Shown here piece after piece: positions 1-12,790 of a stretch of DNA of 64,000 bases. This DNA is from Hemibagrus wyckioides (taxonomy: Eukaryota; Chordata; Actinopteri; Siluriformes; Bagridae), in NCBI RefSeq assembly GCF_019097595.1, contig NC_080723.1, forward strand, positions 12,624,511 through 12,688,510, read 5' to 3'. The notes under the pieces are model-generated. The model had not been told where the DNA came from. It made no database searches and worked only from the letters and a program-made list of their open reading frames with translations. Positions within the stretch are counted from its first letter, which is position 1. Every line of letters begins with the position of its first letter. A program made the position numbers and the translations under genes.

Positions 1-1106
1 GCAAACAGTGTGAACTTTCTGGGCATATGAAGTAGAGATGACCTTCTCAAAGACATCTTGTGTACACGCTCACCTCGTACTCTAAGTGTGAGATCCTGGA
101 AAGGAAAGACCCATTTGAGAATACTAGTGTTCGAGCTTTTTTCCCCATTCTTACATTTTGAAGGACAAGCTTAAAAAGACCAACACCTGTACTTATAGTG
201 AGATTATTATTCAGAAAGGGCAAGCATATTAACTGAATATGGTGGCTAATATGAAAGAGAATTCAAATCTTGATGGATGGAGAGATTTTCTTCTTGGAGT
301 CAGCTCATGTGTTTTAAAGAGCTGTGTTGCCCCCTATCAGGTCTGGTTAGTACTGCAATTTAACTGTTAAAACAGGGAATAATACAGTCAACTTGATCGT
401 GTGGCCCTGTTCCTTGTAAATTCATTGAGAAGCCATAATCTCTTTGGAAGATACCAATGCAGATAGCAAGGCACATTGCACAGATTGCAGATCACAGCTG
501 CAGAGGTGATAAACATGTACCATTTCTTTTAGTGCACAAGCAAAATGTGCTTGAGTTGGAGCCAGGTAAGGCACAAATGTGAATTGATCTGTGCAATCAC
601 GTTGATGAACGAGGGGAGCCAAAGCCTCATTTTACAATGCCAAGTGCTGCCGCCATGCTGCAGCCCCTCTTATTGAGTGTTCAAGCAAAAACAGGAAGGG
701 TGAGCCCAATCAATATTTTATGCAATGGGTGCTGAGCAAGGAAGGATAGTTTTATCCAGCTATACTAAAAAAAACATCAGGAGGTGTGTTTAGCAGGAAT
801 AAGAAATGTGTGTAGAAATGTATTCCAAACAGGTTTGGGAAAGGATTTTTAAAATGCATATCAAAATGTGCTGATGAACTGATATGATCATTGATTTGTT
901 ACATGTTTTTTCTGTTGTCATATTGTTTGACATATAACACCCAGTACCATGGCTTAAAACATTTTAATGTCATTCTACAAGTGTCCACAATATACTATAT
1001 TATGATTATAAAGTATCTTAAAGAATAACTGTAACCTCACACTTTTTAATATTCAGAATCCGGGTGTATCCAGAACCTGTCCTGGGAACACGGTGGGTGT
1101 GGGAAG

Positions 1107-1131
1107 CACACACACACACACACACACACAT
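1107..1131. repeat. (CA)n microsatellite
   Basis: A CA tract next to a short piece of decayed SINE-like text (1055-1105). Confidence 0.95.
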
Positions 1132-4026
1132 ACAGAGATACATTAACCATTAAAAAAACATACAACTAGCCTCAAATCGAAAACAACATCCGATTATGGC
1201 ACCCTAAAACAGCTGTAAAGGTCAACACCACATGGCACCTGTTTCAAAATGATTTTAAAAATTCATATAAAATACCCTTTTGCCCCAAACCATAGTGTTG
1301 ACTTATATGTCATTCAATATGTTTTTATATATCATAGGACCGTCTTTATCATTTTTTCGAACATTGTGTTAATGTCATGGAGAGGCATGGATTCAGCCCA
1401 TCATCTTTGTAGAAAGAGCAGACAGAATATCTCAGCATCCCTGATTGCCAATGTGAGTAAATTGGAGCCTTTCGTGTTGTTTGTCTCACTTCTCCCTGGG
1501 TGAATGTCATTACACTAAAGCCTTTAGAGTGGATCAATTGTAGCACATGATATGCATCAAGTGGATAATTTGGCTCCACAGCCTCACATCGACTTTTCTA
1601 GCGATTGGACAAAAACATCAGAAATAAAGTTGCCCAAAACCTTTATGTTAGTCATTTTAGCAGAATCAGCAAAATGGCCCTCATATCAGATTATGTGAGA
1701 CCAACTTGGTGACAACCATTATTCTTGTTACCCGGCAAGTCCAACAGTAACACATTATCTGTGAAATATTTCACTGTTCCACCAACATTGATGGAGAGTC
1801 ATTACGGAGCCTTTTTCTCTCAGCACAAATAGGACTTCTTTCTAAGCTGAGAGAAGCAAAGAGGAAAAAAAGAATGGTGCGGCAGAGAGAAGAAGTGAAT
1901 GCAGGCCACTCTCCTTCTCGTCTACATTTGTGCTGATTCGAAAAAGGGGGAAGGGAAGAGAGACTTAAATTATTAGAAGGAAAAGCAGGCCAATAAAGAA
2001 ACAGAACAAAGACCTACACATTGCAGTGCTGCTTCTACCTTGCTAAAAGGTTAGTAAAGAAATTGATCTATATTATGGAGGACACACTGCAATTAAGGAG
2101 AAATGGAAACAGAGGAAGTGAGAGGAGGAAAGAAAGAGAAACATTTGGGTATCATGTACACATTTCTTACCTAAAGAATATCAGTGTAGTAGTTCATTGT
2201 ACATTGGAACAAAATGGCTTTAAACTCTATTGTGTATTTCAGCTCCCAGTCGTTCTCCATCCTGAAATTAAAGAATGTTGTCATGCATTTAGACAGCCCA
2301 GTGTGCACTATTTCTTTTAGCTAGTCTTTAAAAGTGAGCAGAACCTTGCTTTTTATTTTCCTCAGAAAAAATGTTTTGCGAGCGCCGGTCATAACCCTTC
2401 AGTCGAATTCATTTCAACAAGTTCCATAAGGGAAAAAGTTCAATATCTATGGTATCTGCTGTAAGTCACGGTAGGTCAAGGGTATTTTGCTGGATCTAGT
2501 TAGATTTGCTCTTTGATTGAATATTCAAAGCTGCATGAATCAACTATCATATTAACTTGATATCCTGGAGCTATGCTCATTTGCCTTTAAGGACAAAGCA
2601 TTTAAAAGGTTTTGTTTATTTAAAAAGAAATGCATTTTTTTACAGCTACTGCATGCTCAGAAATACCAATTTGCTGGATGTATGTTACCAGATGATGTCA
2701 GAGCTTGGGTTTTGGTGATGCTACTGGGAGGAACTGTATAGGCCATTTCTATTAAAGCACTAGAGACTATTAACATAGTGTCATCACTAAAGCAGCTCCT
2801 GTTTAGAATCATCTTCATAAACAGCAATTCATTGTCACAGCAATTACTGGAATACCGCTGTCAGTCCCAGAGCAGGGAGCCAAAAGTGATTGCTTACACA
2901 CATAACAAACGTTAATCACACACATCCTCATCGGCTCACTCTGGAGGAAACGAGGAAAACAGAAAGTGAGAGAGTGGCAGAGACCGAAAGACTTTGAACT
3001 TTTAAAAGCCCTTTCTTTGAGTATTGTTCGGAAGAAAAGGGCATTCAAATGGTGCACGTTGTGTAAAGCATTTCATGATAAAGACAAAGAGGCGTGGAGC
3101 AGGAGAGAGAAAGGAGAGAGAGAGAGAGCGTGCGGGGGTGAGAGTGAAAGAAAAGAAGGACAGGTTGAGGAAATAGTGAGAAAGTAAGAGGGTGGAGGAG
3201 ATTGCTTTATGCAATGCTAATATCTCGCCTTCATACTGCAACCAAACTGAGGCAGTAGGTAAGCGTCACTCTTGAAGATCCCTGCAGTAAACTTTCAATG
3301 AGCATGTTAAACACAAGCCTCCGCTAATGTTCACACATCATTACAGCATAGAAAACAAGGTCTGAGTGTGCACCAACACAGGGCAGGCCATAAACAATTA
3401 CTCACAACACATTATCAACCACACATTTTTAAATGTGACAACGGGAGAGTTTAATCACACGTAGATGGTGTGAACCACGACTGCAGGGAGCCAGCATGAT
3501 TTGTGTCATAGAACAAACTGATTGCAAATAGAAACAGTTTGGTGGAATGTTAGGAGCCCTCAGTAAACCAAGATATCTAACAAATCAAGTCAAGAACAAA
3601 CGCTGAGAGTTTGGTAGTACAACTTCAGAAAACAAATCACACCAGCAATGCCGCTATGAGCAGGGATTTTCAGCCCTGTGTGTAATTGACTTTCATGGCA
3701 GAAGTGATGCTTGATTAAAGGTGGTTTTGTCACTCGCCTGTGTGCCGACCCTGATGTAGCCGATCAATACAACAGTGTGTGGTTCATCTGCAGTTTCACT
3801 CATGCTTTCACTCGCTGATGAGTATGCCATCTCTGAAGACACACAATAGCAATGCACATGCATCACATAAATCAAAGCACCTTTTTGATAGATTAAGAAT
3901 GATATAACCAGTTTTCGAACTGTCCCCGAATCATCTCTACGCACATTTATCACAGCAGACAATTCCATGAAAATATCAAGTATAAAATTACTTTTGACAC
4001 TGAAATGTGTTTATATAAGCATTTTT

Positions 4027-4115
4027 TATACCACAGCAATTCTCAAATCTTATAAGGGTAGAAGGTGTTGATTAATTTTCTATAACAGCAGCTCAGGCTA
4101 ATATTAATGCAGCTA
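4027..4115. repeat. dispersed MITE-like repeat, copy 1
   Basis: TATACCACAGCAATTCTCAA, then GATTAATTTTCTATAACAGC. The same order of motifs occurs at 15554-15700, and the outermost part again at 53932-53946. Confidence 0.5.
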
Positions 4116-4741
4116 CAACAGATTTTAAAATGTTGTTTAATTTTTTTCATTTAATAGTCTAATACAGGGGTTGCAGGTTCTTGTGGCTCCAGCTTGATCG
4201 GAATGAAAACCTGCACCACACCTGTGCTTTATGGATAAGATTGGACAGCCATGGTTACTTAATATGGTGAAGATTTATCTAAGAAGACTTTATTTAACTC
4301 TCATGGAAAGTCTCCAGGGTTTGTGCTTTTTCTGCCACCAGAAATTTCTCAGGACAGATGACTTTACACAACATTAAGATGTAAATGGCTAAAAAGATAC
4401 AACGAGAGGTTGCTTAATAAATTAAACATGTCAACAAATTGAGGAATACACACTTCTTAAAATAATCAACTCTATGGTCTGAATTTGTTACTTAATAAAA
4501 GTCCACATGTTGGAATCACATGTTAGAACAGCACAGTTTAACAGCAGTGAAAACATGGCTTTTGCAGTGTACATTATACACACATGACACATAATGACAC
4601 AATACATTCTCTAAATGTCAGCTGCTGATAAGGAGTAAGGAAAGGTCCGACCCAATCAGGACCCATTTTTGAAGCTGATGCCAGAGCAGCATACCAGGTT
4701 TGATTAAAAGTGGTTGTGGCATTCAACTGTTTCAGTACAAC

Positions 4742-4840
4742 AGCAATGCTGGAGCAATGCCAAAACAATACCACAGCAGTGCCACAGAAATACCAGGGTC
4801 TTTGAAAAGCGGTGCCACTGAAATGCCAGAGCAATGTAAG
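4742..4840. repeat. degenerate 11-bp minisatellite
   Basis: Nine units in 11-bp register, consensus AGCAATGCCAN: for example AGCAATGCTGG, AGCAATGCCAA, AACAATACCAC, AGCAGTGCCAC. One unit (4797-4807) has diverged, yet the register holds after it. Confidence 0.7.
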
Positions 4841-5078
4841 ACTGGCCTTAGAGCAGCCGTGTCCCACCTCACTGCTCTTGGGTGTACTTTTCATTATTAC
4901 ATAGCTCCTACCAAGAAGTGACAGGCCCTCAATCATGCCTCAGCAAACTGCACATGGCTGCCCTTTTCCCACCCTTTTCAGTGTGGTAGCTCACTAAAAC
5001 ACCAGAAGTTAATTAAGGTAAATCTGTAGTTGGAAATGTAAAACGTGACAAAAAGAGAAAAAATATGGCTGTGAATAT

Positions 5079-5080
<2 letters not shown>

Positions 5081-5112
<32 letters not shown>
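5081..5112. repeat. (AG)n microsatellite
   Basis: A 32-bp AG tract. Confidence 0.97.
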
Positions 5113-5113
<1 letters not shown>

Positions 5114-8100
5114 ATACCCTTTAATAATTACATAAAAATTATTTCCATAGTGGAAAAAAATGTCTAGTGCAATACATGTGCACATCGATGAACGCACCAT
5201 TCCACAAACGCCTACGTGAATCTTTCTGTTGAGGTAGAGATAATTTGTCTGGCCTTTGGATTGGAACAGTGTTTAGGAAAAAGGCTAAAGAAGATCCAAT
5301 ATTTTTTTTGCAGCAGAACTTTCCTAGGTTTAGGGAGTCCAATGTGACAGACCTAACTCTCTCCTCTGAGGATGATCCAACCCAGAAGTGCAGTTACAAC
5401 ATCTTCATTTTCATTCACCCGGAAGCTTGATCTTACCTTCTCCAATGACTTTCTAAAATAAAATTAAAGAAATTATGACTCACTGCCGTACCCATAAAAA
5501 GAGCCTATACCTATACCTCCTAATGTAACATTGCTCAAATAAACAGCATACAAGGTTATGATCTGTACAGGTTGTTAAAAAAAAAACTCCAGAATGAATT
5601 ATTTTGTTTTTCTTAAATTCTTCACCTTTCTGGATTTTAGGTTAGGAATAGAACTTGACAGGGTGTGCAGTTATGGCTGTTTTGTAATAAATAAAACAAC
5701 CTCTACATTCTGTAGGAGTAGAAAGCGTTGTTTTTTTTTTTCTCTCCAGTAACTTATTCACTTCCCAGAGTGTGGAAATAAACTTTGGGTTACCACAGAG
5801 TTTGCTGAACTTCTTTATCAACAATACGGAGAGAGAATAGCTTAGCACAGTGCATTACTACATTCACAGCATCCCTGTAAAAACTGAGAAAACTGTGCAC
5901 TCAGAAATATCTTACAGAAATTGATAGCATAAATAAATCAATACATACTCCATGCATCAGTGTAATCTAGTTGTTCATATATGATTAACTGCTGAAGTGT
6001 TTTATTTCTCTGATACCACACCAAATGGTAAAAATTACACATGGTACTGTTAATACAATTACAGTTTTTAAGTTAAAAGTTAAAACTTATAAGATAAAAA
6101 TATGCAGCAACATTCTTCTGAAAGCTAAGGAACAACTTTACAGTTTTGTTGTTGTTGTTTTTCTTCCAAAAAATGCTCCAGAAACGTCACAATATTAACA
6201 GTTACGTATTTTTAAAAACCTGTTCATGTGGAGCGTCTGCTATACAAGTCCAAGGATAAGATGTTACGATTAAAATGCTAACATATAAGAATAATCACAT
6301 AATATAATCCTTTGCAGCCAGATATTTTAATTAGCCATGCAATTCACATTTCATGTTTAATATTCTACCTTTCATTTATTGTATAATAGTCATTTATTTT
6401 TAGGAAATTAATTATGAGGGGATTTTTGTCTCTACCTATAATTTCAAATGTTGAAAATAATTGTTTTATTAAAAACTTAAATTTTTTCTTCATTTTGTGG
6501 AAGTTCAATACCACTCTTATTTCAATATACTAATCTTTGGATAAAACAATTTACCGAGACGGTGCTTACTGTTATGATAGCATTCATTCCTCCCACAGCT
6601 ACTTACAATACTTACAGACAAAGTGTATAAAGCTGAGAGCGATAGGAAAGAGGGAGAAAGGAAAGGGGTATTATTGTGTGGGTATCATCATACCAAGTTG
6701 CAGACAAATGAATCAGGCATTCAGAATAGTTAAAGCTAGTGCAGAAGGTTACCTTGAAATGTTCAAATGTTTGCATCATTCCTACGAAACAATTTAAACA
6801 TTTCCAAATGATTTCTTACATTTTAAGTAGTGTGACTATGACTACGAATACAGTGTTTCTGTAGAGAAAGTGCAGATTTCCACAGCATAAGTGCCTCTGC
6901 TTGTCATCTCCTCTAGAGGAGCTCAATGCTCCAGCCTCACTGACAACAGTGTTCCCACACTGTGCATCCAACACCTCCTCACTGTGCAAATAAGGAAAGA
7001 AACTCAACTGAGGGATGGGTAGGGAAGTACGGCGATGTTAATTTTGTTGACAAAAAAATACGGTAAATTAACATGGATCTACAGCTAATTCCAGGAATGA
7101 AAACAAGACTTTATTTTTAATCTCTCAGAGACATGTGACATGATGGGTCGTTTTAATTAGGTGCCACCATAAATTAATATATCAAGGCCACAGGTTAATA
7201 TTTAGAGGCTAAGCAGGCTAAACTAAGCAGCTTGTGGCCATGATTAATGATGTGAGCAAGAGATACCAAACTCATGGACACACAATGTTGCGAGAACTTC
7301 ATACGTGGCCTGTAGTTAATTGCGTATCAGGAACAGAATACTTCTTTAGAAAACTCGGTGAGGTGATATGGGCTTTTGGTATGTTGTATCACCAGTAACT
7401 CCAGTACACTGTAATATTATCAATGGTTGAATGTGTAAAAAACACACTGATAAGTAAAAATATTGCTACTGTAAAAAGTAAATGTAGGCATCAGGGAACT
7501 TGCCACCAAAATACCTACTACTTCAATTATCAGCATTGTATAACTGTCTTTCTCATTTATCCAAAAGCTCTTGGGGTTTGGGGAGCTTGTTAGGTTTGTT
7601 AGGTTCACACTGTTTTTTAGCTATACATATTTCCACAGGTTGGATACCTGATAAATTGGGCCAGAGATGCTCATTTGTCTCCACTGTCTTAGACATTGCT
7701 GCTGCTGACTAAGCAGTTGCTGCTTAAAGTCTAGATTTTTGGCAGAAAACTGCTTAAATATTGATTAAGTCTCAAAATTTAATTACTTCAAAATTGTAAA
7801 CTGTCTTTTAATTGGTTTATTAAGTTGAATATTTATTTATTTTTAATAATTAATAATTAATTTACAAATCTCAAGTAAAAGTACCATAAATTAATTATAC
7901 TTTAATCAGAGTACATGCAGTTACTTTTCACCCCTGAATATTATCCATGCTTAGGTTCCTTTTTCCCAATTTTCTAATTCCAGTAATTCATTTGTCTTGC
8001 TCACTTTAAAATACAACAGTTGCTTAACTTATGGCCACAAAATATTAATTCATGGCCAAAGCTTATTAAAAATTAACCACAGTGTCACCTCAGTGGCTCC

Positions 8101-8631
8101 ATAATGAATGGTTAATTGGACATTGGTGAAACGCACAAAAAAAAAAAAAAAATTCATGCAGTTAAATAGATGTTTTGAGATGAGGGTGCACACATTCCAT
8201 TGGAGATGGTTAACCTGAATTGGATGTAAAACCACATAGCATTAAGGTTATTACCAGGGACACGATTGGAGTAGATAACAAAATATATCCTCATCCTCCT
8301 CACCCATTTGAATTTGTATTGATTTCTCATACAGCCAGGTTGTAAACTTGATAAGTTGTACTTTAAGTATAAGTTTTACTACTAACCCTGCAAAAACATT
8401 TAAGAAACCGAGGAAGCCTTGTGCATTTGTGCATTTGTGTTGGGCATGTTGGGTTTGGGTTTTGTTCTGTGAGTGCTTTGCCTTAAAAACACAGTGGCCC
8501 CGTTCTCTTCAAAAAAACATGACAGACCTCAGACTGAACCAAAGCAATACTTTGTATGGAGCACAAAGAAAAACTTCAGTTATGTGTCTATTCTGTTTTC
8601 TTGTTCTTTTCCACTTCCTCCAATCCAGGGA

Positions 8632-8649
8632 GAAAGAAAGAACGAACGA

Positions 8650-8744
<95 letters not shown>
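8632..8744. repeat. (GAAA)n microsatellite
   Basis: About 113 bp of GAAA with two GAAC variants at the start. It produces Lys/Glu/Arg-rich open frames in all + frames that are artefacts. Confidence 0.97.
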
Positions 8745-11700
8745 TGTCAAAAAATAAGTGTATACCAAGCAGGAGCCTATGGGCAAGACAGACTGTTATG
8801 TTATATTAAATGAACATTTTGGCTATTAAAATTTTTATTTTGTCCTACTCTATACCTCATTGGAACATTGGGAATTTATCCATTCTTAAAGGGCATCTTT
8901 ATATTTCTGATAGGCTTATTGGTTTAGTTGTCCATTTTATGTGTATGTACTTGTGTTGTGCAATATTCACATCCTCTCTGGTTCCTTACTTAAAAAGGAC
9001 TCACTATCTTTCCTTTTAAAAAACATAAAGAGGCCTCTACTGCATAAACAATTAAGTGGATCAGTGAAAGAAATGTAAAAGAACAAACACCTAACTAGTA
9101 GCAAAAAAATACTTTAGAGAGTGGTTTTAATGAAAATATATAAACATTTTACCAAGAGATATTGTAAGAAAGCAGAAATTCTAATTATACATCATTACTA
9201 TTCTACCATATACTATAAGGTCAGTAAACTGTAGTTTTTGGGAAATGCAAACATTTTGGGTATCCTTGTGGGACCATCTACAGCAGCAGAATGCAGGTCA
9301 CAAATGCAGTAGCTCCAAACAGAAGTCTGAAAACATTACACAGGTCCAGAGGGCAAGAAGAACCACAGCATTAGAAGTGTGTCAGGTTCTGGCAATGGAA
9401 TCACATCAGGAAACAGAAGTGCACATACAGCTTGAGAGAAAGAGAACACATTATTAGATGTCCTCTTAACCTACAGTTTCTGTGATGTCTACAAGTATAT
9501 TGTGATCTGTGGGATCAGAAGCATAACTGAGATAGAGCAACACAATCTAGAAGACACAACCCTTAAGGGAGGCCAGAAGTAGGTTATTTACTACTTTAAC
9601 CAGCGCCTCCAATGTACTATGATGAGGTTTAAAACCTGACCATGTATTAATTTCAATGAACGTATGAGCTTAGCTTAGCTGTGCTGCTTTTTCTAGGATC
9701 ATGGAGATAAATGGGAGTTTTGACCGGTCTATAGTTTAATAGCTGACATGGGTCAACGTCAGGTTTTTAATCAATCATTTGATAACTATGACTATAAATC
9801 ATTTGATTATTATGACTATAAATATTCTGACTAAGTCATATTTTAAATTAAATGAACCCTACTTAAACTAATACAAAGACGGATGCTTTAGTTATCCTTT
9901 TAGACCAATCAAGAACCTGTGAATGATGATGATTACTAGCTTCCCTTACCTTAACAAGATGAGACAAGCAGCAAAGCAAATTATTAGATTAGAGTTTCAC
10001 CAACCACCAGTTCCTTGCTCACCTTAGCATTTTGCCTAATATAATGAGTTGATTATTGCAGTGCTGTGGCAGATAAGGGACCACACTGATATGGGCAGGA
10101 TTAAAAATTGAGGCATTGTACACGGTCCTGGTTCCTGAGTCTGGATACAGCAATATGAGATAAGGCTGGGCTTAATTACGTGTTGCTTGAAATATTGAGC
10201 AGCTAAAATTCTCCTCCTATACCTGTTGAGACAGAGAGAGATGGGAGCTGCTTGAGGGATTGGCTCAAATATTCAGATGTTCAGACACACACAGAGGAAA
10301 CTGTATACATGGTTTTCAAGCTCACGCAGATTGCTTTTGGGAGTTGTGTTCATTTGTTTTTGTCCAGAGTGGAGGGGTGTCACTGGAAGAGGTGGCCTGT
10401 AATTGCATTTCCTATCATTTGTTGGCCTCTTGGCTCTGGCTCACCATCAAGTTAATGTATGTGGCCCTTCCCTCTTGGCTGAAAATGGATTTGTGCTGCA
10501 TTAGTTGATGAGAAGAGTAAATTACATTAGGATCCACAATGTGATCTTACTGCTTCAGGTGTAAGAAGCCCTTAAAGATTCTGTTTCACCTCTGTTTGTG
10601 CACATGATGTTCCTGCTATCAAAACGTGTGCAAAAAAAGAAAGAATGTAAATTAAGACCCTTGTATACAATTGTACAGCTTTCCCCTCAATAGAGGCAGC
10701 AATATAAGGTCTGACATATAATTGCCTTTAAAGTGAAATTCACAGTGAATCTCTGTAAAAGGCTACTTTCATTCCAACATTCAGCACACCCTAAATAACA
10801 GTGTGGTGCCAGAGATTTTGCAGCAGACAGACTGTGTGATTTTAGCTTTAAGAGCCATGAAAGGCAATTAGTGGCTGCCTATCAGCTTCAAGGCCAGGAA
10901 GCCCACTCAAAGGAAGTGAAAGGGAAATGCAAGAAGAGAACATTTCAGCCCACACAACTAGCACAAGTATCAGTTCATGATTCCTGGATCCTGCCAAGGT
11001 AAGCATCTTGAAACAAAATCATTATTAATATTAAATAAGTAGCAAGTCCATCTATTTCCCAAGACGATTTGATCATACAAAATATTATTAGATGATTTTT
11101 TTTTAAATGCAACAGCATATTAACACATTCCCTGATATGGTTTAAAATGTACTTTGTTTTACCTGTGATTTTAACAAATATATTTGACGTTTATTCTTTT
11201 ATGTCATGCAGGGTCTCTGCTACTTCCTATTCATCCTATCCATTTTGTTAGCGAAAGGCAATGTCTGCTCAGAGACATTTTTTATAAGTTTATAAATTAA
11301 CTAGAACCATGTTGATGAGTCCAGACGTACATTTCTGGATCGCTTTCCGATTACTTTCACAGCAGATACTAAATAATTTATACAGTAGTATCCAAATAAT
11401 ATGCATTCATATGAATAATAAGCCACAGGTTTAATGTGTTAATGCATATGGGGTACATTAAAAAAAGCTTCCTGCTAGATATACACAATATTTAACATTA
11501 TAAATCATATATGGTATATGTGTGGGGCAAAAACATTTTACGGAAAAAAAAAAAACATTGGCAGTGTTCAAAATCTCATATATCATATAATTAGCTAACA
11601 GTCTGTGAAAAAGAAATAAATAAAAAAAGAAAACACTTAACAGTACAACTGCAAGTGACACAGACCATATTCACACCCAACACGCACATGTAAACCCATA

Positions 11701-12339
11701 AAATGACACTATGTTTGCATTAAATTATGTATGGTAAACTTTGTATTAGAAAGAATTTAGCATAGAGCAAATGTTTAGAAATGGGATTAAAGTACTATAC
11801 GCAGCAAATGTTGAAATTTATTTAGGACTCCGGTGATGAAACTGGTGAGGATTTAACCAGTTCCCTACCTTTGTAATGGCTGTGCTCATTCATCATCATT
11901 CCAAATTATCACTAAAGTAGATCTCTATGATTCCCAAATTTGTTCATACATACATATTTGTACTCCTATAATTAAGAAGACTTACAGGGATATATTAATA
12001 TCAGTAAAGGAGTTTTGGTAAAAGAAACAAAGGCACACAGAGAATTTTGTTTGTAAACCATGTCAACCCCACTCCACCTTCTCCCTCTGCCTAAATGGTG
12101 ATGATTTTGTCACCTACATTAGTGAGATTAACAAAATCTGCCAGTCTTTAATCCTACCCCTATTCTTGTGATGCACATTCCCTCCTGCCCTCCTATCACC
12201 ATAACACAAATGTCCCTTCCTTCTACAGCAAACATTCTGCAGATTCTTGTCTCCTCACCTGGCAGCTGGATCCAATCCTTTTCCCCAATGCTCCAGAGTA
12301 TAGTGCAAGTCCTGCTTCCTTTCATCTCTTCCAAATGAC

Positions 12340-12790
12340 TCCATAGTATTTGGTCAATACCTTCAAAACAGGCTTATACCCATCCTGAAAAAGTCCATGC
12401 TAGATATCTCAAACATCAGCAGCTACTGGCCAATAACGCTTTTTCTCCTTCTTCCTAAAATCCTTGAATGTGTACCATCAGTTGTCACTCTTTCTTGCCC
12501 AGAATGACTGCCAAGGATCCTAAGCAGTCTGGATCAAAGCAACTCACTACACAGACACTGCCATTGTTGTTGTACTGAAAAGCTTCATACCGAGAGACCA
12601 GCCAAGCTGCCACTGGTCCTTATCCTCCTTGACTTTTCAGAACCCCCTGACTTTGTCTATTGCAAGAGTCTCCTGTCTATCATCACCAGACTGGTGACAC
12701 ATCATGGTAGTGGTTTGCCTCTTATCTGTTTTGCTACACCACTGCTGCAATGCAATGTTCACTAATACTTGTGTACAAAACCAGACCACA
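12340..12790 (+). mobile_element. eroded L2-type LINE reverse transcriptase fragment
   Basis: The frame from 12379 reads PILKKSMLDISNISSYWPIT and then LLLPKILE, matching the start of the reverse transcriptase domain of L2/Maui-type LINEs. Later frames give FLAQND and a segment like LSSLTFQNPLTL (a decayed LLDLSAAFDTV). Several frameshifts and stops. Confidence 0.6.

Larger units (their letters stand above)
1..12339. other. gene-free AT-rich region
   Basis: No open frame here resembles a protein family, and no splice-consistent exon chain was recognised. It holds the microsatellites, the 11-bp minisatellite and the MITE-like repeat listed separately, plus a 24-bp tandem duplication at 9773-9820. 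Stretches such as 7130-7290 are of even composition and rich in homeodomain-like TAATTA words, but conservation cannot be judged here. Confidence 0.6.

Noticed and set aside
8348..8813. Overlapping Lys/Glu/Arg-rich open frames
   Set aside because: All arise from the (GAAA)n microsatellite, which is open in every frame.
9560..9780. Text resembling a dispersed fish repeat (CCAATGTACTATGATGAGGT)
   Set aside because: It seemed familiar, but I could not name the family or find its ends.
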